A stretch of 64,000 bases of DNA from Flammula alnicola (GCA_015499995.1 JADNRV010000001.1:682001-746000); one strand, 5' to 3'. Counted from the stretch's first letter, positions 11,609 to 24,036 are shown. The notes: generated by a model not told the origin, from the sequence alone. Program-made: numbers and translations.

Positions 11609-12622
11609 ATGGCTACGAATACCCATGAAGAACTCGATACTCTGGAACAGAAGCTCAGGCAACGCGTAAATATGTCGGCAAATCCTCTGGAAACCAATCC
11701 CGCTATAACCCTGCCACATGGCAACATTCCGAATACACCGCTTGCTTCATCCACAATCGCCTTCATACTTGGTGGTACCTTTGCTTTTGGATTGTATACT
11801 GCTGTAAACGACATCTCCTCTACTTCCCGATGGCTTACCTACCAACTGGGCTCGTTCATCTCCGCGTGGGCTTTCTTTCACTGGGCAGAGTTCGCCGTCA
11901 CAGCTGGGTGGAATTTCGAGAAGTGCAGTGTCGATTGTGCGTGGTTTTGTTCTTCATTAATATGTAAACTCGGTATTGACATTCCAAAAGCCTACCTCCT
12001 TGACAATGGCTTAATGTACCACATCGCCAATGGTACAGCACTCGTGGAATATCTCATCTCCCGTTATTTCATACCTTCAAGCAAATCGTGGCCGTATATT
12101 TCACAGATCGGTATGAACTATTCAGTAGAATCTAGATTCCATATTAATAGAAAGTCAGGCATTGTCATGGTCATTGCTGGCCAACTATTACGTTCGACGG
12201 CCATGATACATGCCTCTACTAATTTCTCTCATACTGTCGCTTTCCGCAAACGGGATGCCCATCGCTTGGTGACCGATGGTGTGTATGGGTTCGTTCTTTT
12301 GCCTTTGTCATTCTAGCATAGCCTGTTGAAATTGTTGCTAGGTGGTTCCGTCACCCCTCATATGCTGGGTTCTATTACTGGGCACTTGGAACTCAGTTAA
12401 TTCTCCAGAATCCTGTGACTTTCGTCATATTTTCAATATTGTTATGGCGATTTTTTTACTATCGCACCCGAGGTTTGTAACCTTTCTTTCTCATTAAATA
12501 CCTTCTGACTGAATCATTATTGTTCATTCTCAGCGGAAGAGAGCGCCTTGGTCAAATTCTTCGGGAACGAGTACATAAATTATAGGCGTCGTGTCGGAAC
12601 AAAGATCCCCTTTGTGCCATAA
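11609..12622 (+). CDS. STE14: Protein-S-isoprenylcysteine O-methyltransferase (Ste14/ICMT)
   Basis: Methylates the C-terminal prenylcysteine of CaaX proteins (Ras, Rho, mating pheromone) in the ER membrane, using S-adenosylmethionine. Five exons. Seen: several membrane spans (for example residues about 47-66), the FHWAEF motif, and the family signature read across a splice site: TDGVYG then WFRHPSYAGFYYW, followed by EESALVKFFGNEYINYRRRV, the conserved SAM/substrate-binding C-terminus. Stops at 12622 after IPFVP. About 235-240 residues, as usual for the family. Frame intact. Confidence 0.93.
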
Positions 12623-12850
12623 TGTCGAATCTCGATCAAGTATCTTCGACCATGATTCATTTGCAAAATTTTATAGTGTCATATCGTGCATAAATGCATA
12701 TTCATGGGCTCATACAATCTGTTTTCATGAATAATGGGACTGGCACTGATCCGGCGGAAGTATGGTGCGAGGAAAGCAAATGAAATAATCTGAGCGCCGT
12801 CGTCGGAGATGCGGAGGTTACAAACAGGGCAACCAGGACAACCAGAATAT

Positions 12851-13586
12851 TTAGGCATCGTCGGAGAGGATGGTGCCTTTGTCTGACACGTAGATACCAT
12901 CCAAGAACTTGCGAATATCCTTATTACGGACGGGGCAGGCACCCTGGATAGAGGCGGCTGTTGACGGACGTTAGATTCTGCCGAAATTTTAAAAATTGAA
13001 ATTCGGCGCACCTGACTGAGAAACCATATCGATATCGTTGCCCTCCAAGATAAGCTCATCCTTCTGCGCTTTTGACTCCGACACCTCCACACCAGTCAAC
13101 ATGCTCACATGTCGCACGGTCTGTTGAAAGAATCTATTTAACGACGAGCCTGACCCAGACTATGCAACACAAACCTTCTCGCCCAAAAAGTTGCGAATTT
13201 CGACAGAGGTACCATTTTCTTGGATGATGCAGTTGATGGGGAAATGGGCGTATACGGAACGCATTTTGTAACGGAATCCCTAAATCCTCATCAAATCTTG
13301 AAGACACTGTATAAAAAGCAATACCCACCTTGGTAACCCCAGTGACCATATTGTTGATCAAGCTGCGGATCGTGTTCAGGCAGGCGACGTGTTTCCTGCC
13401 TCCTTGCCAGACAGCCAGAGTAACCTTCGTTGTCTTTCCCTTCACAACCCTAATATCCATATCGACATGGCGGACATTCTTGGACAATGTGCCACGGGGT
13501 CCAGTGACTGTAATGAGGCGCGACTTGACGCTGATCTCAACACCGGAGGGGATTTCGAGTTCTTCTGTTTTCAGGACGTCCCGCAT
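12851..13586 (-). CDS. RPL9: 60S ribosomal protein L9 (uL6)
   Basis: Cytosolic large-subunit protein near the peptidyl-transferase and stalk base. Four exons on the minus strand. Begins [18 protein letters not shown], then [47 protein letters not shown] and ends [15 protein letters not shown]. About 190 residues, usual length, frame intact. Just upstream an intron-like segment (about 13589-13747) ends in CTCTAG directly before the ATG, so the leader probably contains an intron, as is common for fungal ribosomal protein genes. A short upstream ATG frame exists in the preceding exon (about 13820). Confidence 0.95.
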
Positions 13587-14313
13587 CTAGAGCAAAAGTG
13601 TAAGGTCAACAAGGCGTCATCCACAAGCACAAGCCTGAATCCATCCATTCCAAAGCTCCGACCGCAGCCAAATTGGCATAGGTTTTCATTGGCTTCGTAT
13701 GGAAGCGCCTGGATGGAGTATTGAGGCAATAGTGACAGCTACGCACCTTGGGCGAATGTTTTGACGGGGTGTTGGTGGCCGGTGGATGGGTTGAAGGGGG
13801 GTGCGATCTTTGGCTGACATAATCAGCAGCTTCCGATCAAGTTCCACCTTCCGAGAATGGCCAATGCTAAGATAATATTCCTTCTTGACTTCGATAACGA
13901 TCTTCGTGTTTTCAGTGAATGTGTCACACCGGAATGCTCAGAAATATGCATGCGACATAAATGCTCTGCAGAAATATACAATTAAATTCAATCTGAGGGC
14001 TACCCACTCAGTCGCAATCATCGCCGGTCCGCAGTGTCCGGAGTCCTTCAGTCAGCCGACAATGGGCGGAGTTAGAATGCCCCTCATGTGTTTTGCGAAA
14101 ACGCTGTCATCACTCTCTTCCTCAACCACCACAGTCGAGTGCTTTCGTTCATCTTCATTTTCTGCAGCTCATTGAGTGAGACGATTGGAATTGTATTCAA
14201 CATCTCCAACACCTTTTCTTGCTTGGGTAGCAGTGCCAATTCCTCCTCTGACGTTTGCCGGGTGAGACTGTGACCACATTGTCAGCATCCCGACTTCAAA
14301 AGGCCAAGTATCG
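13587..14313. other. divergent intergenic region RPL9 / PCF11
   Basis: Holds the RPL9 leader with its likely 5' intron, the PCF11 promoter (start codon at 14314), and a coding-like minus-strand segment listed separately. No clear TATA box seen. Confidence 0.5.
14060..14290 (-). pseudogene. Coding-like fragment, unrecognised
   Basis: Minus-strand frame with protein-like composition: a segment reading EEELALLPKQEKVLEML then TIPIVSLNELQKM, and in the next frame RKHSTVVVEEESDDSVFAKH and MRGILTPPIVG before a stop near 14060. The two halves join only if one base is lost or gained around 14160. No start codon is in frame: an upstream stop lies just before it and PCF11 begins on the other strand. 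Either a small gene with a sequence error or a decayed fragment. Family unknown to me. Confidence 0.3.
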
Positions 14314-16786
14314 ATGTCGTTGTATTCTCAGAATCTATATGGCCAACCGTCTTACGGTAGCCCTAGCTATTCCTCCCCACCGCCACCAGCACCTGGTGGC
14401 TATCAGTATTACCAACAGCTACCTCCGCAGCCACCCGCACCCACTTACCCACTTGATGCCGCTAGTTTTCGCAGGGACTTCGCCAGTCAACTGTCCAAAC
14501 TTACCTTCAACTCAAGGCCCATCATCCAGCAACTTTCAATGTACGCTCAAGATTATGCGCGATTCGCAGATATTGTGGCACAATGCCTCGAGTCACACAT
14601 TCGCAGGGTGAGTCCCATTCTTATCGTACCATCTGATATTGTCCTGTGAAGACAAGTAATACACTGCTACTTGTTTTAGTTGGATTCTCTATATTCTACT
14701 ATGTATTTAGTGTACACATTGAGCCTAAAAAGACTCCTGAGACGACGGTGAACGCCTCAAAAATTTCTCGTCGTCTGCCGTTCAAGCTCTTTTTCACCTT
14801 GACTTCCCACACGTCCCGCGGATTGCTGACTCATCATATTCTATTTTGGTCCTGTACTTAGGTTCCTCCGTGGGTAAAGCTGCCTGCCTTCTACCTTCTT
14901 GACGCTATCTCCAAGAATGTTTATGAACCTTATGCGCACCAATTCTCATCCTTCGTCGTCCGTCTATTCCTCGAATCCTATCCCGTCGTTGATGACAACA
15001 CTCGCGGCAAGATGGAAGAAATGCTTCTGACTTGGCGTACAGGGTCACCGACGGGCAAGGAGTTATTCGGGGTCCAACAACAAATGACCATTGAAAGAGG
15101 TGTGTGGGGTACTGGTGGACAGGTATGTTCTTTGTTCTATTCTGCCTTTAGCCCTCGACCTCATTTTATCTCTAGTCAAATATGAATTTCCATTCAGGTT
15201 CTGGTGTAATTACCAAATCGCAAGTTCTGAGCGAACTGCAGTTCACTCTCGGCCAAAAAGAACGAGCTCTTCAAGCGAATCCTTACGATACATTATCTCA
15301 AAATCATATAGCTGTTCTGCATCAGGTACGCGCGTTTATGGATCCATCGAATATATCTTACTTACCGTATCTCTTAAGCTTCGATTGCATGTGGAGGCAG
15401 GAGTTTCACAAGATGAACTTCGACAAATTCTAGCCCAACTGCGCAATTTGGTTAAAAGTACGGCTCCACCACCTATACCCCAGCCGCCAATACCTGCCGC
15501 TCCTACTTGGCAACCCCAACCTCCATTCCCACCTCAGTTACCATATCATCGACCTTCATCTGCTGTCAAGCTCGAGGAGTCAGCTCCCAATCCAGTCAGC
15601 GTCGATGTGCAGCCTCCATTGACCGCTTCGGTGACCGTCCCACCTGATAACATCGCCAATCTCCTTTCGACCCTTCTCAAAGCCGGTGTCGTCTCGGCGA
15701 ATGGGACGCCCATCGGTGCTGGTGCTACTGCTAAAGAGCAAGAAATGCAAACAGAGCTTCCGAAGGCGGACGATGAAGTCGTCCGAGATTACAGGAATAC
15801 CATCTTGTCGGATACCATCAACTTGAATTCCCTTGATTCGGTCAGGTGCGTGATCCCGTTTTCGCCATCTTTTCCGACACTAATTAACCTTGATTACAGT
15901 GCACCTCGAATTGTAGAACTTCTATACGATCGCCAAGGCTTGCAATGTAAACAATGTGGCATTCGTTTTGCTGATACACAACTGGGCAAGAAAAACCAAA
16001 ATGATCATCTCGATATGCACTTCAGACAAAATCGGAAAGCCAATGAAGATCTTGGAAGGGGTCACAGTCGCAGTTGGTTTATTGGACTTGAGGTACGTAC
16101 GCCGCCTTTTCTGAACAAAAAAATTTATCTGACATTTCTCCGCAGGACTGGATACAGGACATTTCCGGTGATGCAAAAGGAAAGGGCTCTGCTGATGGCT
16201 CTGGTTCTCGCAATACGAAAGCTGCTGCCGCTGCTGAGACTGCTAAACGTGAAGCCGATCTGCGAGCGCAATATGTTATTGTCCCTCCTGGTGATGAGGC
16301 TCAGGTCGTATCGTGCCCGATTTGTAAGGAAACGCTCAAATCTGAATTCCTAGAAGAAGACGAAGATTGGGTTTGGAAGAATGCCACGAAGAAGGAGGAT
16401 AAGGTATGTGCAGTCTTTCGTTCGCTTTGTGTCGTAAATTTTAACTTCGAGACTAGATTTATCATGCGACATGTTATGCGGAGGCTATTGCTTCGACAAG
16501 TACTCTCGCGGCCAGGTTACGGAGTGAAAAGGCTCATGGTAGTCGGTCTGCCACTCCTGAGGTTCATCCAAGAACAGATATGCTTTTAACTGTTCGAGCC
16601 ACGCCACCACCGCCAAATATGAGGGTTTCCAAATCGAAATCACCATCTCTTCCTCCATCACCGGAGTCTAAGGTTACAGGGACTAAACGTAAGGTTGAAC
16701 ACAGTGATTCCAACGTCTCGGAAGAGCCGACCGGTACACCACCGCTGAAGAAGATGGCATTGTCGGCGCCATCAGTACCTAGTTGA
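14314..16786 (+). CDS. PCF11: PCF11, mRNA cleavage and termination factor
   Basis: Cleavage factor IA subunit that binds the phosphorylated Pol II C-terminal domain and promotes 3'-end cleavage and termination. Starts MSLYSQNLYGQPSYG with a proline/tyrosine-rich leader. The CTD-interacting domain follows (YPLDAASFRRDF, then VPPWVKLPAFYLLDAISKN). Then come proline-rich linkers, a first zinc finger (CKQCGIRF with paired His), a WFIGLEDWIQDISG stretch, a second finger (CPICKETLKSEF ... WVWKNA) and a basic, serine/proline-rich tail. About seven exons. The first intron is unusually long, about 250 bases against about 50 for the rest. Frame intact from 14314 to the stop at 16786. Confidence 0.92.
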
Positions 16787-17070
16787 TACCTCAAGATCTC
16801 GTCAACATATTTTGGATTATTGGGACCTCTGCATTAACTCTACGCACTAAATATTACTACTACTACCCAACGCATTTGTATTCACTGCACGCCATCACAT
16901 GCATTGTAGACGCAATAAATTTATCATTATATTACCACAACTCGACTTGGACTGTTTGAGAATTGACGCGCTTAGTGTGACGTTTTTGTTCCTAAAAAAA
17001 TCAATCGATATGTTCATTGTTCTGTACTGCGACGATCTCTTCACTCTTGGATTCGACATAATCTATAGTC

Positions 17071-18627
17071 ATGTTGGCTACCACAAATGACTACTTTAAC
17101 ATCCACAGCAGTTACCCGCTGGTCCCTTTCGCTGCTGGTATCTCAAATCCTGGTCGAGTGGCAGCGTTTCCACCAGTAGAGCCTAACGCCATTATTTTTT
17201 GTTTCTGTGGCTAACGTCGCCTCCGACAGACCAGGAACCAAACATACCTACCTGCATGAAACGCTCCTGCAAATTGATCATCTGGCGAACGAGGATGTCG
17301 AGATGCAGGTACGCCCTTGCCCAATGACTTGATCAGTCGTTATCGATATCAAACTTTTGTCTTTCATTGGGATTCGTTAGGCACCTCTATCTGAATACGC
17401 CATCTTCCTTGTCCTGGACACCAACATACTTCTGCACCATTTCGAGGTGCTCGCGCAGTTTGTTGACGATGTAGAGACGCTGTCCTTACCCGTCATTGTT
17501 ATAGTTCCAGGAGCGGTGGTCTATGAACTTGACGGGTGCGTACTATACCACAGTCCTCACGCAAATTTGATTGTAACGAATCAGCCTTGTCATGAAAGAC
17601 AGAAGAATCGAACGGGTTGGCGTGGTTCGCTCGAAGAGCTACTGCTTGGTTGCTTGAGAAAATCAGGGAAAGAAGATCTGTCAAAGGTCAGGCGCAGGAG
17701 GAAACCTGTAAATCTACGCGGAATTGGAAAATAAGAGAACCTGGAGAAGTGAGTGTCTTTCGATTTCATCTCCAATCTAATCTGATTTTCTGTGCAGATG
17801 TCAACTTCGGACATGTTTAACGACAACCTCATCCTTGATTGCTGTTTGTATTTCAGTCGCGGGCGACCGACCTTCCTGTGCAGTGCAGATAACAACCTTT
17901 GCATAACGAGTCAAGCCCAAGGTACCCTATTTTATTTAAGTATTGATGAAACGCCGCGCAAACTTCATTTACAGGCATTCCGACAATAACTCCGTCGCGA
18001 TATGGGAGCAGCCGGGAAATGGCACAAAGTATATATGGCGATAAGGTTGAATTGGGGCGTTTTAAGGGCTACAGAGAACGGTATAGAACCGCACGGGACT
18101 CGCAACCAACTGCGGTGGTGGATGACGACGATAAGATGTCAGTGGATGACGAAGGGTCAGTGCCCTCGGGAGAATGGAAATCAGAGCATCCGGTCAATAT
18201 GCTCCATGAGGCGGTCATTGACCATTTCTCTCGATTGCTCATGGAACTGGTTGGGAAGGTCGGAGGTGACGAGGTTCGTCAACGGAGCACGGCCCAGGAG
18301 GAAGCCAATTTGTCGCAACACGCGCCGCGACGGCGTCATTACACAGAATGGAGCGTGTCGGATTGCCTGGAATTCCTGATCCGTAAAGCGCCAGCGCCAG
18401 TGAAGATGGCCAATCCAAGGCCAGAAGTATTCCTGCTCAAAGCGTATACTCGGGGCGTTCCAGGATCTCGAACAGGGCGTGAATGGAGCCGGAAAGACTG
18501 GATGGTTGGGTTGAACAATCTGAGGGAGATAAGTCTCGCATGGAAGGATGTTTCAATCCAAGAGTCGTTGGTATTCTTGGAGCCGCATATAGACTATGTT
18601 TTTTCATTGCCGCTGCGGGCGACATAG
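17071..18627 (+). CDS. SWT1: SWT1-like PIN-domain RNA endonuclease
   Basis: Swt1 is a nuclear PIN endonuclease linked to mRNP quality control at the nuclear pore. Start at 17071 gives MLATTNDYFNIHSSYP and a proline-rich leader. The PIN domain reads FLVLDTNILLHHFEVL (first catalytic Asp), VPGAVVYELDG, KDRRIERVG, then NDNLILDCCLYF and TFLCSADNNLC (later acidic residues). A C-terminal helical domain ends in LEPHIDYVFSLPLRAT. One extra base seems present at about 17620-17626 (GVV... must shift to the FARRATAWLLEKI frame). The first splice site (T run near 17190) also fits only if one T is missing. Six or seven exons. Family call firm; orthology to yeast Swt1 likely. Confidence 0.82.
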
Positions 18628-18799
18628 GGGACTGTATAGGAGGACTGCGCAGTTTGTTATGTAGATTGTGTAAACGTAATGGGTGTGCGTAATGGGTGAT
18701 GATGGCAAAGGGCCGGGTAACCAAGCCGAGCGCAGAGCCGAACTGGGTTACGACTTTATATATACATTCTCTGCGATTTTCTTGTTTCCTCAGTCCCCC

Positions 18800-20488
18800 A
18801 TGAACAAACGGCGCGCCATCTATGCCTTCCTCTCCGTCCTTGCTCTTTTCCTTCTCGGCACTGTCATAGTCCTCTCTTCCGTCACGTATTACCTTGCCAT
18901 CGACCCCGTTGCATACCTCTCCGAGCAAGAGGTCCCTATTCTCGATAACACAACTCGCTGGAACGCCGCAGCACACGGCCAGGTCGAGCGCGTCCCAAGA
19001 ATACTCCATCAGACTTGGAAGTCAGAGACCTTACCTCCAAGATGGCGTGGTATATCTCAGGCTTGCAGGGATATGATGCCTGACTAGTACGCATTCTCTG
19101 CACTTGTTCGTCCTCCTCTAAATTTTCTTTCTCAGCGAATACAAACTTTGGACAGACGCTGGCTCTCGCGAGTTCATCGCAAAGCATTACTCATGGTTCC
19201 TTGATACCTTCGACCACTATGTATATCCTATCCAACGCGCCGACGCCATACGATACTTCGTCCTCTACCATTATGGTGGAATCTACATCGATTTGGACAT
19301 TGGATGCCTCAAACCACTCGACCCCTTACTTGTCTACCCCGTCATCCTCCCAAAGACAATCCCTGTAGGCGTGTCAAACGATCTCATGTTTTCCGAGCAG
19401 GGGCATCCCATCCTCGAACAAACCATTCACAGTCTAACGAAGTTCGATCATTCTTGGATATTAAATTATCCCACCGTCATGTTCTCCACGGGCCCTATGT
19501 TCTTATCTGCCCAGTACGGCCTCTATACTGCATCCCATCCCAAGACCGCCTCCAAGATATTCGGATTCTACCCAAGTCCTTGTATGGGAAGAACGCCAGA
19601 GAAGACGAAGCGCCGCATTCATTCTTCTCACACTTCTATGGGAGTAGCTGGCATGCTGACGACGCTGCATTCATTGGATTTTTGGGGACATGGGGCAAGG
19701 GTCTTATGTGGATAGGCCTCATAATCCTCATAATTGGCCTCATACGATTGCCCTCAAAACCAGGTAGACGATTCCCAAGAGGGTATGACATAGTCCTCCC
19801 CAGACTCTCACGCTCAGGGCGTTGGCACTTCCATTTCGGACGATTACACGGCTCAGGGACATCAACCCAGCTCCCGTCACCCGAGGGCAGCGAGACAGCA
19901 TCTCCAATCGAGGGAGATATTCCTATTCTTCATCTACCGTTCGACTCTCGTACGCCATCTCCACCGCCGGATGAACTGGGATATTCAGATCCAGACCCTT
20001 ACGCCGGTCGTACGCAAAGTCCTCTGGTTGAGGCTTTCCGGCGCGTCAGGAACCGTGTGAGCTCAATGGCAAGTGCGTATCAAGAGCCTCCTGAGACGCC
20101 AATTAGGACTGGTCGGCGACCATACACGAGAGGCGTCATGTTTTTCCTGCCTGCCATTTTTACCCAAGCACCAGACATAGAACTCCAACCTGCACCACCA
20201 GGACGCTCAACTGCGAGACAAACTTTACGCTCATCACGAATTAGGAACGCTGATCCAACAACACTACACCCACCAGAAAAAGGACGCTATCCACAGGATA
20301 TTGAAACAGGGCGAGATTCAGGCTCTACTAGCCAAAACCTCTTGGACGACGAATATACCCCCTTGACTTTGACCCCTCTCATCGACCTTAATGAAGAGAC
20401 AAACATACTAACACGGACAGAATCAAGAAGCCGGTCTTCTTCAAGAACGACGACCGTTGTAGACCCTATATCCCATTGGAATTCATGA
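18800..20488 (+). CDS. GT32 glycosyltransferase, SUR1/CSH1-like (mannosyl-inositolphosphoceramide synthase)
   Basis: Golgi type II membrane enzyme adding a sugar to inositolphosphoceramide. Exons 18800-19086 and 19136-20488. A membrane span at residues about 6-28 is followed by VPRILHQTWKS, YKLWTDAGSREF, the metal-binding DXD in YIDLDIGCLKPLD, and HFYGSSWHADDAAFIGFLG. A second span (LMWIGLIILIIGLIRL) follows, then a serine/proline-rich tail of about 200 residues that is probably cytosolic. One base is missing near 19555, where TASK must continue as DIRILPKSLYGKN; the two frames overlap cleanly there. Sugar and acceptor are inferred from the Sur1/Csh1 family. It belongs to the same sphingolipid pathway as the ceramide synthase at 47.8 kb but is not linked to it. 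Confidence 0.85.
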
Positions 20489-20822
20489 CATTTGTCTTTC
20501 TGGACGCATTGTCATTTTTTTCTTTCTTTCTTTCTGAAGAGAGGAACTTTGTCGTGACGCTTAGAATACCCTCAAAGATTCACTTCCAACCACACCGACA
20601 CTTATTTTATGTTCTTTGGGTGACACTTCTGGTGATACAGAGGTGTATCATATTCGATACCATAATCTACACCACCTTAGGACGGACAAGGACACATGTG
20701 GTGTATATCTTACTTTACACATTTCGTTTAGCAAAAGATCAAATTAGTTTCTAGTTATTTGTGGAACAATGCAGGCCCTTTTCCATCCTGAATAAATATT
20801 ATTTTGACTGCGAGTCTTTACT
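20489..20822. other. convergent 3' region
   Basis: Lies between the converging ends of the GT32 and MFS genes. Contains a TTTC microsatellite (about 20515-20536) and A/T-rich sequence; no credible gene. Confidence 0.5.
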
Positions 20823-22566
20823 TTATGTGGACTTTGTTTTCGCTATCCGTTTCATGCTTACGGACAGAGCCATCATTGCCAAGGCTGAGGCGCCGTAAGT
20901 AACTGAGGGTCCGAATGTCCAGTAAGATGCACAAGCTGGTGGTTTATCAGAATTCAGTTCATCTATGTTCCATCAAGTTAACTCACCTAGGAGCGGTCCA
21001 AGTGCACGACCCAGTTGTCCAGAAGATCTGAACTCTCCTAGCGCCTTCCCTTTCGCGAGCTGCGGGTGCTCCTCAGTCACTTTACCCGTCGTTTCGTCTA
21101 CGTGGCCCTCATCGCATTGTAGTGATGCAAACGCAGTCAAGGAGTTGACAACTGTTGCACTAGTGAACGCCATGCAGACCGCAGCGGCCTGTAAGAGCTT
21201 CATGGCAAGCGATGGCTGTGTCTGGACATATTTAGGAAGTATAGCAAGAAGGACAAGCGCAACGGCGCAGCTTGACACTCCTCTCCTCGCCATGTTACCC
21301 TCGCCGACTTTTGATATGGATCGTCGAACATAGCCACCTTGGAGGAGGGCGCTGATGATGCCAATAGATCCAATCAATTTGCCGTTTTGTGTGTTCGACC
21401 AGTCCAGCACTAGATTCCAGGCGTTGAATGAAAAACGTGTACGGAGGAATAGGGGAACTTACGATCGAAGGTGAGGAAAGTCAGGTGAATTCCACTCCAG
21501 AGAATAAGGCCAGGAAGAAGAAGTGTAATTTCCGGAGTGCCCGGAGAAGGCTTATACGACTCTCGATGGTGCGCTTGATAGTTTGGGGGTCCGTCCGTGT
21601 GCTTTCCATTTCCATTCGTATGAGAAGCTGCCTTTTTCTTTTCCGAGGACGCAGGTATTCCTTTGCCCCTTGTTTCGGGGAGAGCGACTGCAAGGAATGC
21701 GGTCTCGGCCACGAGGAGCACCAAGGTCAAGATAGCAGGAGCAGCATAAACGTTAAGTTCTGGTCCCCAGCTATCCGCCGATCTAGGGATTGGACGTGAC
21801 GCAAAGTAGGCACCGATTGGAGGACCGATGCAAAAGCATATCGCGAAAGCAATTCCGACATGGGCCAGAGCCTTTGAGCGTGTTGCTGGCGTTGTCACAT
21901 CTGAAAGAATGGCACTATGCAAAGAGATTAATGAAATTCCGCAAGCAAAGTGCAATATCTTACATTGCTAATTGCACATTTCCTTCACTCAACCCGCCAA
22001 CGACTCGGGAAGCATGTAGGATGCAAATGTTGTGGACTGTATCCAGCTGAACCCCAAGTTCATTCAGTAATCGGAAAGCATAGTATCCGGGAAACCAACA
22101 TACATGAGGGCTGATAGAATGTTTCCAATCATCGTAATTAAGAGAACACGCTTCCGCCCATACTTGTCGGACAGGGTCCCAATTCTTGGTGACACGAAGA
22201 ATTGCAGTGTGCTGTGTGTTGTTTGAACATTAGGTTTGATAGCGACTAAATACTGCACTCACGAGAAGACCGAACCCATAAGACCACCCAGAAGTACGAC
22301 ATCCCATCTCTGAGATTGAACACCTGGTTTGTATAGAAGAGTCCTTATTGATGTCACGAATTGCAGTGTACGGGACAAGAAGCCATTGGGGTCGGAACTT
22401 TCTCTCTGAAAAGGTGATGTGTTAGCGTCTGTAATATCGGCCAAGGGTAGGTGGCACTCACCAGTGTGTACCACTGTATGAGCCGAGGGAAAAGAGGTAG
22501 AGGGATGGTGAATGCGAATAGGTCAAGAACAAGCGATAGAAACACAATAGTTTCGACTTTCGCCAT
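20823..22566 (-). CDS. Major facilitator superfamily transporter, TETRAN/YCR023C-like
   Basis: Multi-exon membrane transporter. Begins MAKVETIVFLSLVLDLFAFT (first span). Motif A between spans 2 and 3 reads GTLSDKYGRKRVLL, followed by SYMLSRVVGGLSEGN and AILSDVTTPATRSKALAHVG. A charged central loop rich in Lys/His/Asn separates the two six-helix halves; the second half has GYVRRSISKVGE and SGQLGRALGPLLG. About 12 spans in all. The motifs fit the drug/H+ antiporter-like branch that includes animal MFSD10 and yeast YCR023C. Substrate cannot be read from the sequence. Ends with a basic tail (MKRIAKTKST). Confidence 0.85.
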
Positions 22567-22957
22567 TGACGACGCAGGACAAGAAAGAGATTACTAGTGC
22601 TGCGCTGTGTTAGTAATTAAAGCAACGAGCGTCGGTTTGTGTAACGAAGATCACATCTGTTAAATCCCGGAGACACGTTGACCCTTCGGAGAAAGAGACC
22701 GCTCTCGATCAACAGGCGACATCCCGGACAACGGAAGTACTTGAAACTTGGAACCGGCCCTCGGCGTTTACCTGGATCTGATTGCCCCGACCGGAACAGA
22801 ATTGTTAGCAAACACAATATTATGGACACTCCCATGCAAAAGGCATCTTGGGAAATAGGTTGTTAGTCGCTTACGGGTATAATATTTCTCTTCACTACCG
22901 GAACCACAAACTTGAGGTCTTCACTGCCCCGTCTCTCGTTTCCCACACCAAAGATCA

Positions 22958-23283
22958 TGACTCAAAATCCCTTCAAGCCGGCTTCGACAGTCGCACCGTG
23001 CACGCAACGCTTTAAAATTTATCAGAGGTAAGCATACCATGGTGAATGCAAATAACAAAGAATGTCATATTTTACTATACTTACTACGGTGCCATAATCC
23101 ACAATATTAGAGAAACGGAAACAACAAGTCCAAGCGTCCAAGTCAGGGGTAAGTGTTAGTTTCATTCAGAACGACGCAACCCAAAACTCTGTTTGAATAA
23201 TAGTCATCGACCGGATATCGTCTATTTACAATTCAACGTTTGGGGTAGCCTGGTTTCTCACAGAACTGTTGAGGGCTACTTAA
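22958..23283 (+). CDS. Possible small spliced protein, unrecognised
   Basis: ATG at 22958 begins MTQNPFKPASTVAPCTQRF. Two introns with canonical ends (GTAAGCAT...TATTAG and GTAAGTGT...AATAG) join three short exons into about 60 codons ending ...FGVAWFLTELLRAT before TAA at 23281-23283. Donor, acceptor and frame all agree, which is more than expected by chance, but the product has no family I know and no CaaX end or signal peptide. Treat as a candidate transcript. Confidence 0.3.
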
Positions 23284-24018
23284 TCCATCCGACGGCAACA
23301 TCGAGGGAAGTCGTGTATCTCATTCCTGGTTATGCCACGTTCAATTAACGACTTAGTAAGTGTAAACATCATGGCTGAAAATATCGATTTGGCCAGTGTT
23401 CAGAAATAGAACCTCACCCGACTCGGATGTCAGTGGGGCGCCTATTCAAGTAGTGCAGTACTTACTGCTCTTATCAAGTTGGCGAATCAAAGCAAGGTCA
23501 CTAATCCCGGCCGCGGGCCCATCGACATAAGCGTACGCTTGTTAGAGTTGTTTATCATCGGACGTCATGTCTGCAATAAATATGAATGAGAAACTTGCTA
23601 AGCTAAGACTCTTAGTCGTCCCATTACTCCTTGTCTTCAGACGAGCGAGTCCAAGTCGAATCCCAATCACAAGATGCAGAGAAGTGGCGATTCAAAAGCG
23701 GGGCGAAAGCTCCTACAGTTTTCGGTTTTAGAGAAATTTTTAGGAACCCCACATTGCCTAAATCATTCAATACATGAGGCACCAGGAAGCAAACACATTG
23801 ATAGGTTGAACTAGACGCGATCTCGAGGGGGTGCTATCAATCCATAGGCGGCCACTTACGCCAGCATTGTCGTTCGGTTAAAAGGGCCAGTATCGTCTCC
23901 TCCATGTTGGTCGCGTCTCCTTACCTTTTTTTCAGGATGCAATGGATTTACTGCAAGGGTTGATCGTATTTCCACCAGCCCCATTCATTATTCGACAAGA
24001 TTGGAGGATATAGTGACT

Positions 24019-24036
24019 GTAACCGGTGTAACCGGT
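24019..24036. repeat. Tandem GTAACCGGT repeat
   Basis: Two adjacent copies of the 9-base unit GTAACCGGT, each containing the palindrome ACCGGT. Located just past the PUS7 stop codon, in its 3' untranslated side. Confidence 0.7.

Noticed and set aside
13800..13825. Short ATG frame upstream of RPL9 (MSAKDRTP...)
   Set aside because: Does not join RPL9 in frame; better explained as leader sequence or an upstream frame, and depends on the length of a C run.
20476..20754. Open frame of about 90 codons after the GT32 gene
   Set aside because: Follows the GT32 stop, is hydrophobic only through T-rich sequence and lacks any family motif; probably 3' untranslated.
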